Part shown: one piece after another, positions 44,984 through 53,975 of the stretch
Numbering within the stretch: the stretch's first letter is position 1
How the letters are laid out: each line of letters opens with the position of its first letter
Source of the DNA: UBA7985 sp002690455
Lineage (GTDB): Bacteria; Pseudomonadota; Alphaproteobacteria; UBA7985
Assembly (NCBI GenBank): GCA_965662775.1
Contig: CBFIIW010000001.1
Coordinates: forward strand, 62,001-126,000
Reading direction: 5' to 3'
Length of the DNA: 64,000 nt
Made by a program: the position numbers and the translations under genes
The notes under the pieces: generated by a model
What the model was told of the DNA's origin: nothing
The model's database searches: none
The model's input: the letters and a program-made list of their open reading frames with translations, nothing else

Positions 44984-45520
44984 CTAGCGGCGGATGATCC
45001 CCGCCTGTCGCTTAATTTTCTTTTGCAGTTGCATAACGCCATAGATCAGCGCTTCAGCCGTTGGCGGGCAACCGGGCACGTAAACATCGACTGGAACGAT
45101 CCGGTCACAGCCGCGAACAACCGAATAAGAATAGTGGTAGTAGCCACCACCATTGGCGCAAGAGCCCATGGAAATGACCCAGCGCGGCTCAGGCATTTGG
45201 TCGTAGACCTTCCGCAGTGCCGGCGCCATCTTGTTTGTCAACGTGCCCGCGACAATCATTACGTCAGACTGACGTGGCGAGGGCCGAAACAACCACCCAA
45301 AACGGTCCATGTCGTAGCGCGCTGTCCCGGCATGAATCATCTCGACACCACAACAGGCGAGACCAAAAGTCATTGGCCACAGCGACCCCGATCGTGCCCA
45401 GCCAGCGAGCTTTTCAAAGTTAGCGACGATGAAGCCCCGGTCCTGAACTTCCTGCGTCACTAGGTCGAGCGCCTCACTCTGCTCAGCGCCGGGGGTTAAT
45501 GGCGTGCCTTCTACTCCCAT
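44984..45520 (-). CDS. nuoB: NADH-quinone oxidoreductase subunit B (20 kDa, N2 cluster)
   Basis: A 178-residue subunit. The N2 [4Fe-4S] ligands are in GLACCGVEMI, the GSCANGGGYY motif and VPGCPPTAEAL. I chose the ATG at 45520, overlapping the nuoA end by 10 bases, because it matches the family length; a longer frame runs into nuoA. Confidence 0.95.
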   Translation of the reverse strand: MGVEGTPLTPGAEQSEALDLVTQEVQDRGFIVANFEKLAGWARSGSLWPMTFGLACCGVEMIHAGTARYDMDRFGWLFRPSPRQSDVMIVAGTLTNKMAPALRKVYDQMPEPRWVISMGSCANGGGYYHYSYSVVRGCDRIVPVDVYVPGCPPTAEALIYGVMQLQKKIKRQAGIIRR

Positions 45521-45873
45521 TCCAGCGCTCCCTTTTTCCACTCGTAGAGGAAACCAACGGTTAGAATGGTCAGGAAGATCATCATTGACCAGAAGCCAAA
45601 CAGGCCGATCTCCCGCAGGCTTACCGCCCATGGAAAGAGAAAAGCGACTTCGAGATCGAATATGATGAACAGGATCGCCACTAGATAAAAGCGGACATCA
45701 AAACGCCCCCTGGAATCGTCGAACGCCTCAAAGCCACACTCGTAGGCAGATAGTTTTTCACTGTCCGGGCGGCTCGGCGCGACAATGAACGGAATCCCCG
45801 CCATCACCATTGCCAGCACGGCCGCCAAACCCATGAAAATCAGGATGGGCAAGTAGTCAACGGCGACTTCCAT
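45511..45873 (-). CDS. nuoA: NADH-quinone oxidoreductase subunit A
   Basis: A 120-residue membrane subunit with three helices; conserved KLSAYECGFEAFDDSRGRFDVRFYLVAILFIIFDLEVAFLFPWA. AAGGA lies about ten bases before the ATG at 45873. It opens the nuoABCDE operon. Confidence 0.95.
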   Translation of the reverse strand: MEVAVDYLPILIFMGLAAVLAMVMAGIPFIVAPSRPDSEKLSAYECGFEAFDDSRGRFDVRFYLVAILFIIFDLEVAFLFPWAVSLREIGLFGFWSMMIFLTILTVGFLYEWKKGALEWE

Positions 45874-46059
45874 TGGCCTGCGTTCCTTTCGCTTCACTCA
45901 CGTTGCCACGGGTGTACACCCGAGCATCGGCTTTGGCCAGTGCCACAAGCGCGCACAAGCGCGATAGCAGGCCAGCAAAAGCTGCCTGCTCAACGCTGGT
46001 AAACGACGCTCGCGGCGGGGTGGGATTGCGTCGCGTCGCGGGTGCCGCGAGCGCCAGCC

Positions 46060-46938
46060 CTAACGCAGTTGCGTGTTGTTAAGGCGAGCGTTGCGGGGCC
46101 CCTGTTTGGCGAAACCCTGCGTGCTTGGCGTTCCGACCCAGCAGCGCGGAATATAAGGGAACTCATCGGTAATGAAGTAAGCGTAGGTCCCTTCGGGATT
46201 CTCAGGGGTCACGGTGTCTTTGCCGTTGCAGGCATCTAGATCACCCGACCCCACCGCATACACGTAGTCTTCTATGAAAACCCCATCATACCGACCACCC
46301 GGTCCGCTGGGACGCGAGCCACTGCGCAATTGATAGCTGGAACGCTGCTCGGCAATCTTACCGTTTGTCAGACCGTACTGCGCATAGACGGGAAAGCCGT
46401 CAGCAGCGAACCCGACTAACGCCGAATGCTCACCACCGGCTTGCGCGCTTCTACTTAGCAAACCAAAAGGTAAGCCATGATAGTGATAGGCGCCGTTGGG
46501 CTGCACGTGGGCATTGTTCCGGTCTAAACCCAACTGCCCAGCCATGGCGAAGGGGTCATAGGACCATCCGGATTGACGGTCTCGCTGCCACCATTCCGCG
46601 GCATTGGGATCAAAGGGGATGCCATTGAGGGCAACGCCGAAGGCCGACCGCTCTACGTCCGTCACGCGTCTTGCCTTGGATGGGGTCGCATCGATGACAA
46701 AGATGTAGTTCTGTTCGCTGATGGCGTGAGGATTGTTCCGATTGGGGAAGTTACCCGTCGAATGGTCCGCGATACCATTGGACCGGATCACCAGAGAGTC
46801 GCCTTGGCGGGAAATACTGACCCTGTTACTGGCGGCAAGAGCCACCGCCGCGCAGCCTGCAGCAAGCCCGAAAAAGGCAAAGGCCCGCATCAAGACCCAA
46901 GTTGGAAGCGTTTGAAAACGACCACTAAAGAGTTTCAT
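46060..46938 (-). CDS. YHYH-domain exported protein
   Basis: A 292-residue protein. A signal peptide (about 15-37, LMRAFAFFGLAAGCAAVALAA) precedes a soluble domain with the YHYH signature GAYHYHGLPFGLL, also FGVALNGIPFDPNAAEWW and LVGFAADGFPVYAQYG. YHYH proteins are secreted or periplasmic and poorly characterised; the His cluster suggests metal binding. GGGACC lies before the ATG at 46938. It is divergent from a HupE/UreJ permease, which fits a metal-related role, but that is inference. Confidence 0.8.
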   Translation of the reverse strand: MKLFSGRFQTLPTWVLMRAFAFFGLAAGCAAVALAASNRVSISRQGDSLVIRSNGIADHSTGNFPNRNNPHAISEQNYIFVIDATPSKARRVTDVERSAFGVALNGIPFDPNAAEWWQRDRQSGWSYDPFAMAGQLGLDRNNAHVQPNGAYHYHGLPFGLLSRSAQAGGEHSALVGFAADGFPVYAQYGLTNGKIAEQRSSYQLRSGSRPSGPGGRYDGVFIEDYVYAVGSGDLDACNGKDTVTPENPEGTYAYFITDEFPYIPRCWVGTPSTQGFAKQGPRNARLNNTQLR

Positions 46939-47118
46939 GATCTTGGTCCCTCTGTATCTCCATTGCTGGTAATGCCTGTGTTTAGGAGTGTTCGTCACGG
47001 CTTTCGCAGCATGCCTGAGTTTTTTTCGCCAGTGCTTGTGCGACTTGCACCGCTCATGACTGTTGGGTAGATCAGCATACAAGTACCAGACCAACTGACT
47101 CCAGAGGAACATGATTCG

Positions 47119-47649
47119 ATGTCGGCGCTTTTCACCGATTCCCTATCCTATGGCTTCTTCCACCCTATTGGGGGACTTGATCATCTCTTGGCGATGCTGG
47201 CCGTCGGCCTGCTGTCGGTTCAGGTGGGCAAGATGGCTTGGGCCTATATTCCCGGTATCTTCGTTCTGTTTCTGATCATTGGTGGTGTTCTTGGGATGGT
47301 TGGACAGGAAATTCCGACCTTTGAGGACGGTATTTTAATCAGCGTGGTCTTATTAGGGCTTCTGGTGGCGGTCCAATTTCACTTCGTGCCTTTTCTTGCC
47401 ATCCCGGTCGTTGCGTTGTTTGGCGTTATCCATGGCTACCCCCATGGCACCGAGATCCCAGCCGTTGCCGACCCCACGCAATACGTCATCGGCTTTTCAC
47501 TGGCTTCGGCCATGATGCACCTCATCGGGGTCGGTGTCGGGACACTCTGCGATGCCTTCCCTAACCCAAGGGGGGTGCGCTCGATCCTTGGTGGCGCATT
47601 GATCGGTGCTGGCCTTGTGCTGCTTCTCACTATCAAGGGTTTTTACTGA
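47119..47649 (+). CDS. HupE/UreJ-family nickel/cobalt permease
   Basis: A 176-residue membrane protein with about six helices. The family hallmark GFFHPIGGLDHLLAMLAVG is in the first helix, and IHGYPHGTEIP in a later loop gives the second His cluster. HupE/UreJ proteins take up Ni for hydrogenase or urease. Since the purine pathway in this window releases urea, nickel for a urease encoded elsewhere is a plausible use. The predicted protein has no obvious cleavable signal peptide. Confidence 0.85.
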   Translation: MSALFTDSLSYGFFHPIGGLDHLLAMLAVGLLSVQVGKMAWAYIPGIFVLFLIIGGVLGMVGQEIPTFEDGILISVVLLGLLVAVQFHFVPFLAIPVVALFGVIHGYPHGTEIPAVADPTQYVIGFSLASAMMHLIGVGVGTLCDAFPNPRGVRSILGGALIGAGLVLLLTIKGFY

Positions 47650-47791
47650 AAGCTCGCCCCTATCGGCGAGGGATCAGTGCGGTGCAAGCAACACCCGCGC
47701 CTGACTCATGCCCTGCCCCCGCCTTCTCACTGGCCATCGCCTGCGCGTACCGTTAAGAGATTATGCGCATTCTTTCTGGCTTAGGTGAGTT

Positions 47792-50053
47792 ATGTCCGGT
47801 CCGGCTGACAACGACGATCTGCTGAATAACAACGGCGGCGATATCCGCGATGTGAATTTCGGCGCTGCTCTGTCCGAACGCTATCTGGCTTACGCCTTAT
47901 CGACCATTATGTCGCGCTCCCTGCCCGACGTCCGCGATGGGCTGAAGCCGGTGCAGCGACGCGTGCTCTATGCCATGCGCCAGCTCAAGGTCGACCCCAG
48001 TTCCAGTCCGCGCAAATGTGCCACCATCGTTGGTGAGGTTATCGGTAAGTATCACCCCCACGGCGATACGGCGATTTACGATGCGCTGGTAAGGCTGGCT
48101 CAGGACTTCGTGCAGCGTTACCCGCTGATCAACGGCCAGGGTAACTTTGGCAACATCGATGGCGATAACGCAGCGGCTTACCGCTACACCGAGGCAAAGC
48201 TGACCGAAATCTCAGCCATGCTGCTGCGCAATATTGATGAAGATGCCGTCGATTTCCGCGACACCTACAACAGCGAGGAAAAAGAGCCGGTCGTCCTGCC
48301 GGCGGCCTTCCCCAACTTGCTCGCCAACGGCACTCAAGGCATCGCCGTTGGGATGGCGACAGCCGTTCCACCACACAACGTCGGTGAACTTTTGGGTGCG
48401 CTACGCCACTTGATCGACACCCCAAAGGCCAGCGTTGCAGAACTGATGGCCTTTGTTCCTGGTCCTGACTTTCCCACCGGCGGTCTGCTGGTCGAAGACG
48501 CCGACACTCTCCGCGAGGTCTACGAAACCGGCCGCGGCTCGATGCGCCTGCGGGCCAGTTGGGAGGTTGAGAAACTAAAGGGCGGTACATGGCAAATTGC
48601 TGTGACAGAAATCCCTTACCAAGTCGCCAAGGGCCGCCTGCTGGAAAAGGCAGGCGAACTCATTTCGAACAAGAAGCTGCACCTATGCGGCGATATTCGC
48701 GATGAATCCACGGCAGACGTCCGTATCGTGGTTGAACCCAAAAGTCGTAATATCGAACCGGCGCACCTGATGGAGAGCCTGTTCCGGAATACCGACCTCG
48801 AAGTCCGTATTCCGATGAACCTCAACGTTCTCAATGCTGATAATGTCCCTGGCGTCCTAAATCTGCGTGAGGCTCTGGGAGCCTTCCTTGATCACCGTCA
48901 CGAAGTTCTGATCCGTCGGTCCCGCTATCGCCTTGGCGAGATCGACAATCACCTTGAGCGTGTCGAAGGGTTGATGGTGGTGTTCCTTAACCTCGACGAG
49001 GTCATCCGCATCATTCGCGAGTCTGACGAACCGCGGACTGAGTTGATCCGCACGTTCGATCTCACAGAGACGCAGGGCGAATACATCCTGAACACGAGAC
49101 TGCGGGCGCTGCGCAAGCTCGAAGAAATGAAGCTCCGCGAAGAGCGTGAGGCATTGCTTAAGGAACGCTCCGGTATCGAAGACCTCCTCGATAATCGGCG
49201 TGCTCAGTGGAAAACAATTCGTCGGGAATTCGATGAACTCGAAACCCTGCTGAACAAGAAAGCACCCCAGTGGATGGCACGCCGGACCACCATTGCCGGA
49301 GCTGCACCCATCGTTGATATGCCCGACGAAGCGCTGGTTGAGCGCGAAGCGATCACCGTTGTGCTCTCGCGCATGGGCTGGCTGCGCGCCCTGCGAGGCC
49401 ATGGGCACACGCGAGACGAGATTAAATACCGCGATGGCGATCAAGGTCGGTTCGTCGTTCCATCTTACACGACAGACAAGCTGATCGTTCTGACAGATCA
49501 GGGACGTTGCCACACCGTTGGCGCCGACAAACTGCCGTCTGGGCGGGGATTCGGCGAGCCACTGAGCTTGACCGTCGAACTGGCAGCTGGGGCCAAAGTG
49601 ATCGCTCTGTTCCCCGCGCGAAAAGATGGAAAACGGTTGCTGGCTGCCTCTGACGGTCGCGGGTTCATATGCCCTGAGACTGAAATGATCTCTAATCAGA
49701 AAGCCGGTAAGCAGGTGCTCAATCCCGGCAAAGGCGCAGCGGCCACTCTCGCCTATGACGTTGCGCCGGGCCATGATGCGATTGCTGTGGTCGGCACCAA
49801 CCGGAAAATGCTGATCTTTCCTCTCAGCGAGCTGCCAGAAATGTCCAAAGGACGCGGTGTCAAACTACAGCACTACGCCAAGGGCGACCTTGCCGACGCC
49901 AAGACTTTCTCCACGGAAGACGGTCTGACCTGGGCCTGGGGTCAGGGAAAGACACGCACCTTCCACGACTATGATGAAGTCTCCGGCGCGCGCGCATCAG
50001 CCGGACGGCCGGCGCCCTCTGGATTTACCAAGAATGGCTTATTTGGCGGATAA
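47792..50053 (+). CDS. parC: DNA topoisomerase IV subunit A
   Basis: A 753-residue type IIA topoisomerase subunit. The active-site Tyr132 is in AAAYRYTEAKL; the quinolone region reads YHPHGDTAIYDALVR, with Thr at the place of E. coli Ser80 and Asp at Glu84. The C-terminal beta-pinwheel (about 490-740) is short, which is typical of ParC and not GyrA, and lacks a clear GyrA-box. It decatenates daughter chromosomes with ParE, which is not in the window. Confidence 0.94.
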   Translation: MSGPADNDDLLNNNGGDIRDVNFGAALSERYLAYALSTIMSRSLPDVRDGLKPVQRRVLYAMRQLKVDPSSSPRKCATIVGEVIGKYHPHGDTAIYDALVRLAQDFVQRYPLINGQGNFGNIDGDNAAAYRYTEAKLTEISAMLLRNIDEDAVDFRDTYNSEEKEPVVLPAAFPNLLANGTQGIAVGMATAVPPHNVGELLGALRHLIDTPKASVAELMAFVPGPDFPTGGLLVEDADTLREVYETGRGSMRLRASWEVEKLKGGTWQIAVTEIPYQVAKGRLLEKAGELISNKKLHLCGDIRDESTADVRIVVEPKSRNIEPAHLMESLFRNTDLEVRIPMNLNVLNADNVPGVLNLREALGAFLDHRHEVLIRRSRYRLGEIDNHLERVEGLMVVFLNLDEVIRIIRESDEPRTELIRTFDLTETQGEYILNTRLRALRKLEEMKLREEREALLKERSGIEDLLDNRRAQWKTIRREFDELETLLNKKAPQWMARRTTIAGAAPIVDMPDEALVEREAITVVLSRMGWLRALRGHGHTRDEIKYRDGDQGRFVVPSYTTDKLIVLTDQGRCHTVGADKLPSGRGFGEPLSLTVELAAGAKVIALFPARKDGKRLLAASDGRGFICPETEMISNQKAGKQVLNPGKGAAATLAYDVAPGHDAIAVVGTNRKMLIFPLSELPEMSKGRGVKLQHYAKGDLADAKTFSTEDGLTWAWGQGKTRTFHDYDEVSGARASAGRPAPSGFTKNGLFGG

Positions 50054-50299
50054 CCGCCTTCTTTCCCTTCATTAGTGACATGTAGCGCAGCATATCCGTC
50101 ATAATATCGACTTTTTCTGCTCATTTGTGCGTTCGGCGCAAGGTTCCTTCGCGTTAATTGGGGCTTTATCTCGCTGCGGCATGCGTATAGATCATAGGTC
50201 GAAGGTTGAGGCGGGATCCACCACTCCCGGACCAGCCCAAAAAAACCGGCGTAGCCCGCGGTAACAAACCGCGAACTGCCACAAACAAAGGAGCCGACC

Positions 50300-50458
50300 A
50301 TGAGCCTGTTCGCCAACGTTTCCGAGCGTTTTGCCCGTTACCAGCAAACCCGTCGTACCATCCGTGAACTGTCACGCCTCTCTGACCGTGACCTACATGA
50401 TCTCGGAATCTCCCGTGCCGGCATTCCGTCGCTGGCGCGCACTGGTCGGCGCGGCTAA
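50300..50458 (+). CDS. DUF1127 small basic protein (CcaF1-like)
   Basis: A 52-residue Arg-rich protein (MSLFANVSERFARYQQTRRT start; RELSRLSDRDLHDLGISRAGI core), which is the DUF1127 domain: a conserved L-D-LG-I-R motif. AAAGGAG lies six bases before the ATG. In Rhodobacter sphaeroides a DUF1127 protein (CcaF1) is co-transcribed with the CcsR sRNAs and binds RNA. Here three hairpins with CCTCC loops follow directly, the same layout. Confidence 0.88.
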   Translation: MSLFANVSERFARYQQTRRTIRELSRLSDRDLHDLGISRAGIPSLARTGRRG

Positions 50459-50480
50459 GGGTTTTATATACTGACCTAAA

Positions 50481-50520
50481 GCGACCTCTGACCAACCTCC
50501 TCCCGGTCAACTGGGGTCGC
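50481..50520 (+). ncRNA. Cuckoo/CcsR-type sRNA hairpin 1 (loop CCTCCTCCC)
   Basis: Stem 50481-50488 with 50513-50520 (GCGACCTC / GGGGTCGC, one G-T pair) and inner stem TGACC / GGTCA at 489-493 and 505-509. The 11-base loop contains the full CCTCCTCCC motif at 50496-50504, which is an anti-Shine-Dalgarno sequence and the hallmark of the Cuckoo sRNA family. It starts 22 bases after the DUF1127 stop. Confidence 0.75.
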
Positions 50521-50527
50521 TGAGGCC

Positions 50528-50558
50528 GGACCGTCGTTCCTCCCACCATTGACGGTCC
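50528..50558 (+). ncRNA. Cuckoo/CcsR-type sRNA hairpin 2
   Basis: Perfect eight-base stem GGACCGTC / GACGGTCC with a 15-base loop (50536-50550) that carries CCTCCC at 50539-50544. It lies 7 bases after hairpin 1. The loop motif is shorter than in hairpin 1 but keeps the CCTCC core. Confidence 0.65.
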
Positions 50559-50564
50559 AACCAG

Positions 50565-50611
50565 ACGGGCCTGCTGAACATCTCCTCCCCTCAGCAGGCC
50601 CGTTCTTTTGT
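50565..50611 (+). ncRNA. Cuckoo/CcsR-type sRNA hairpin 3, also acting as terminator
   Basis: Perfect 13-base stem ACGGGCCTGCTGA / TCAGCAGGCCCGT (50565-50577 and 50591-50603) with a 13-base loop containing CTCCTCCCC. A T-rich run (TCTTTTG) follows, so it should end the DUF1127-sRNA transcript. It is the strongest hairpin of the three. Confidence 0.75.
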
Positions 50612-50623
50612 TCTGCGACTCAA

Positions 50624-50663
50624 GAAAAACCCCCGCAGCTCAGCAGAGCGGCAGGGGTTTTTT
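50624..50663. terminator. Bidirectional terminator between the Cuckoo locus and tpa
   Basis: AAAAACCCCCGC at 50625-50636 pairs with GCAGGGGTTTTTT at 50651-50663 with one mismatch. It gives a T run on both strands, so it can end the minus-strand aminotransferase transcript and back up hairpin 3 on the plus strand. Confidence 0.8.
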
Positions 50664-50701
50664 CGTTATAGACCGCCCGCGCGGACGGCATCTAGGATTG
50701 G

Positions 50702-52087
50702 TTAGCTTAGAACACGGCTCATCGCTCCGTCGATCGCCGCAATCACCTCATCCATGTCAGATTTGGTGGAAATCAACGCCGGGCTGAGGCAGAGCGTGTT
50801 GTTGAACCCGGCAAGCGAACGGTTGGTTGCGCCAATAATCACTGCGTTATTCTGCATACAATCAGCGACGATGCCTTGCACAAGGCTTTCATCTAAAGGT
50901 TCACGCGTTTCCACGTTTTTCACCAGCTCCAACCCTTGGAACAGACCCTTGCCCCGCACTTGCCCTGAGACCTTGGGGTATCGGGCCGCTAGATCCTCCA
51001 ACTGGCCGAAGAGATAGTCTCCGATGTCAGCGCAGTTATCCAAGAGTTTTTCGTCTTCGAGGATACGCATGTTCTCCAGCGCTGCTGCCGGACCGCCGGT
51101 GCAACCGCCGAAGGTGGAAATATCGCGGAAGTAGGACATCGGGTCGTCGGCGCGGTCCTTGAACATGTCGAACACCGCTTCGGTGGTCACGGTGCAGGAA
51201 ATCGCTGCGTAGCCCGACGCTACACCCTTGGCCATTGTCACCATATCAGGCTCGATGCCGAACTGCTGATAGCCGAACCATGTTCCAGTTCGGCCCAGGC
51301 CGCACACAACCTCATCAAGGATCAGCAAAATTTCATACTGCTTGCAGATTTCCTGCACGCGCTCCCAATACCCTGCTGGCGGGGTGATAACGCCGCCACC
51401 GGCCGTGATAGGTTCGAGCACCAGCGCGCCGACAGTATCGGCGCCTTCACGCAGGATAACCTCCTCAATCGCGTTGGCCGCCCGAACGCCATAGTCTTGC
51501 ACGTCGCCGAACTGAGAACGGTATTCTAGACAGTGCGGAACTTCGATGAAACCTTCTGGAAACGGGCCGTATTGGTCCTTGCGCTGATCCTGACCACCCG
51601 AAGCAAGAGCCGCGATCGTGGTGCCGTGATAATCGCGCTGACGATAGAGGATCTTCTGTTTCTTGCCGCCGTACTTGTTGTGGCTGATCTGCCGGACAAT
51701 CTTGTAAGCCTTCTCGTTCGCTTCTGAGCCAGAGTTGGAGTAGTAGACCCGGCTTAGTCCCGGCATCTTTTCGATCAGCCGTTCCGCGAACCGTGCGCCA
51801 GGAATTGTTCCCATGGCGCCAGCGAAGTAGTTCATCTTCACAAGTTGATCGCGGACCGCATCAGCGATTTCCGTGCGCCCATAGCCAACATTCACGGTCC
51901 AGACCCCACCTGAGGTCGCATCGAGGTGCTCTCGGCCCTTTTGGTTCCAAACCCTATTACCCTTGCCCTCGATAATGATCAGTGGATCGACACTTTCGAA
52001 CTTCTTATGCTGAGTCAGGTGATGCCAGACGTTGGCACGGTCAGCTTCGACGATGCCGGAGTAGTCATTCTCGTAGTTCAGATCCAT
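50702..52087 (-). CDS. tpa: Class III aminotransferase, taurine-pyruvate type (Tpa-like)
   Basis: A 461-residue PLP enzyme. The pattern NVWHHLTQHKKFE, the HLDATSGGVWTVNVGYGR block, SGSEANEKAYKIVRQ, LDEVVCGLGRTGTWFGYQQ and the PLP-Lys in VTMAKGVASGYAAI agree with taurine:pyruvate aminotransferases of marine alphaproteobacteria, which convert taurine to sulfoacetaldehyde. Other omega-amino-acid transaminases are the alternative. No xsc or taurine transporter is nearby, so the assignment rests on sequence alone. Confidence 0.78.
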   Translation of the reverse strand: MDLNYENDYSGIVEADRANVWHHLTQHKKFESVDPLIIIEGKGNRVWNQKGREHLDATSGGVWTVNVGYGRTEIADAVRDQLVKMNYFAGAMGTIPGARFAERLIEKMPGLSRVYYSNSGSEANEKAYKIVRQISHNKYGGKKQKILYRQRDYHGTTIAALASGGQDQRKDQYGPFPEGFIEVPHCLEYRSQFGDVQDYGVRAANAIEEVILREGADTVGALVLEPITAGGGVITPPAGYWERVQEICKQYEILLILDEVVCGLGRTGTWFGYQQFGIEPDMVTMAKGVASGYAAISCTVTTEAVFDMFKDRADDPMSYFRDISTFGGCTGGPAAALENMRILEDEKLLDNCADIGDYLFGQLEDLAARYPKVSGQVRGKGLFQGLELVKNVETREPLDESLVQGIVADCMQNNAVIIGATNRSLAGFNNTLCLSPALISTKSDMDEVIAAIDGAMSRVLS

Positions 52088-52331
52088 GAGGTTTCTCCCA
52101 AAACAAGACGCATTGCGAAACAGTGATCGCCCTGCCCTTTATGGCTATATCGCTGCCTAAAGAAAAACCCAAAGCGACATTTTTGCTCAAGTATCCGCGA
52201 CAGCCCGTATCCTATTCGGGGTCTCTTTTAGATTGTACTGCCTCTGATTTAGACTTACCTCTGAGCGTATCGCTAGCGCCCTTTCAGCTCACATAGTAGC
52301 CTGGAGTCCATCCTTGAGGTCACATCGCAAC

Positions 52332-53516
52332 CTACGTCGGCAGGGTCAGCAGGCGAATCCCAGCCATGGACTGCGCAACGCGAAACACCTGCTGGGCATA
52401 GCCGAACTCATTATCATACCAGACATAGATGACAGCGTTCTTCCTCTCGACCAGCGTGGCAGCGCCATCGATCACCCCGGCATGTCGGCTGCCAACCAGA
52501 TCTGAAGAAACCAGTTCAGTCGACCAGCGGAAGCCTATCTGCTTCTGTGTTTCTGGTGCAATCGAGGCAGCCTGCAGTGCGGCGTTCACGGCATCTGTGC
52601 TGCTTTCCCGCCTTAAGTTCAGATTAAGGATCGCCAGCGATACGTTGGGTGTTGGGACACGGATGGCGTTGCCAGTCAGCCGTCCTGCCAGCGCTGGGTA
52701 AGCCTTGGCCACGGCCGCCGCCGCGCCCGTAGACGTAATGACCATATTCAGCCCCGCCGCCCGACCGCGTCGATCAGCCTTGTGAAAGGTATCGATCAGG
52801 TTCTGGTCATTGGTATAGGCATGTACCGTTTCAATGTGGCCGTGTTCGATCCCAAAAGCACGATCCAGAACGGCAAGTACAGGGGTCGCCGCATTCGTTG
52901 TGCACGAGGCCGCTGAGACGATCGCGTGATCTGAGATAGCCTGGTCGTTGATGCCAAAAACAATGTTGGGAATTTCGCCCTTCGCCGGGGCTGTCAGCAG
53001 CACTTTACCCACACCGTTGCTGCGTAAGTGCTGTCCCAAACCAGCCGCGTCTTTCCAGACACCCGTGTTATCGATCAGCACGGCATCCCGGATCCCCATC
53101 GAAGCAAGGTCAATATCATCCGGTGAAGCGCCATAGACAAAGGAAACACGATTGCCGTTAGCGATCAGCGCAAGGCCGTCCTCCTCGACCTCTACGGTCG
53201 CATTGAAGGCACCGTGGATGCTGTCAGTGCGCAATAAAGAAGCCCGCTTTCTGAGGTTGGCCACAGGATCTTTGCTGGGGCGAACCACGACAGCACGCAA
53301 CCGCATGAGCGCTGCTGGTCCGGATCGCTCGATGAAGGTCCGTGCCAGAAGCCGTCCGATCCGGCCAAAGCCATAGAGCACCATGTCGCGCGGTGCATCA
53401 GGATGCTCCTGCGCATTGGCCAGCTCACGCAGGTCATTTAGGCGCGCCACCGGATCATCCCCTGTGCCAGTAGCCACGAGCTGGCCGACATCGATCCTGC
53501 AGGGCTTGATATCCAC
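52332..53516 (-). CDS. gap: Glyceraldehyde-3-phosphate dehydrogenase, long type: catalytic part of a frameshifted gene
   Basis: A 394-residue reading frame from a GTG. It has the Rossmann start VLYGFGRIGRLLART, the catalytic Cys in SAASCTTNAATPVL, the TVHAYTNDQNLID block, and VWYDNEFGYAQQV. The enzyme is of the long type (usually about 480 residues, with an N-terminal extension). The extension is encoded just upstream in another frame (53455-53742). The two frames join if one base is removed near 53537-53539 (TTT in CCTTCCTTTGG on the coding strand), giving LPWWEALLDVDIKPCRIDVGQ. So the gene is frameshifted, or the sequence has a one-base error. Confidence 0.75.
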   Translation of the reverse strand: MDIKPCRIDVGQLVATGTGDDPVARLNDLRELANAQEHPDAPRDMVLYGFGRIGRLLARTFIERSGPAALMRLRAVVVRPSKDPVANLRKRASLLRTDSIHGAFNATVEVEEDGLALIANGNRVSFVYGASPDDIDLASMGIRDAVLIDNTGVWKDAAGLGQHLRSNGVGKVLLTAPAKGEIPNIVFGINDQAISDHAIVSAASCTTNAATPVLAVLDRAFGIEHGHIETVHAYTNDQNLIDTFHKADRRGRAAGLNMVITSTGAAAAVAKAYPALAGRLTGNAIRVPTPNVSLAILNLNLRRESSTDAVNAALQAASIAPETQKQIGFRWSTELVSSDLVGSRHAGVIDGAATLVERKNAVIYVWYDNEFGYAQQVFRVAQSMAGIRLLTLPT

Positions 53517-53742
53517 GTCGAGGAGGGCTTCCCACCAAAGGAAGGGTTTGATCGAGGCTGACCGCCGCTGCGCGGTGAAGGATCACCATTTCGCTAGCCG
53601 TGCCGCCGAGCGTAACCCGCCCAATGACCCGTATCAGCACACCCTTCAGCCGGTTCAGCTGGGTTACAGCGACCGCGAAACGTTCGGCAAGTGACTGCTC
53701 ACGGCTCCATGCCTTCAGAGTGTCGTCTCTGGTTTCTGCCAT
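53455..53742 (-). pseudogene. N-terminal fragment of the frameshifted long-type gap gene
   Basis: The frame starts at an ATG at 53742 with GGAGAG nine to ten bases upstream, the real gene start. It encodes AWSREQSLAERFAVAVTQLN and VLIRVIGRVTLGGTASEMVILHRA, the N-terminal extension of long-type GAPDH (about residues 1-70), then leaves the family pattern at VGSPPRR, where the other frame takes over. The remainder to 53455 is out-of-frame. Fragment assigned by homology of the extension and by position. Confidence 0.65.
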
Positions 53743-53975
53743 GGGGAACTCTCCAGCTTTCAGCTCAATTGTGTTTCCCCTGGCGCCTGTAGTGGATCAA
53801 GTTAGCGTGCCGCGCTGAGCGGCGTAGGAGCGCCGCCAAGCTGCCGGGCCACTGCATGGCCGCTGTGATTGGAAATGTGCGCCCCCCGAAGGCTCGCTGG
53901 GTTTGAACGATGTGTTACAGTTCGATCGCGCAGACCAAAGACACCGAGACCTCGAGAAGAACGGGACGCCAACCC

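Noticed and set aside
45940..45970. Short direct repeat CACAAGCGCG twice in the nuo upstream region
   Set aside because: Only two copies of ten bases in GC-rich sequence; could easily be chance, no known operator.
47653..47670. Hairpin CTCGCC-CCTATC-GGCGAG after the HupE/UreJ gene as a terminator
   Set aside because: No T run follows on the plus strand, so intrinsic termination is unlikely.
48857..49774. 305-codon frame on the minus strand inside parC
   Set aside because: Complete overlap with a well-conserved gene on the other strand; its composition is that of an antisense frame.
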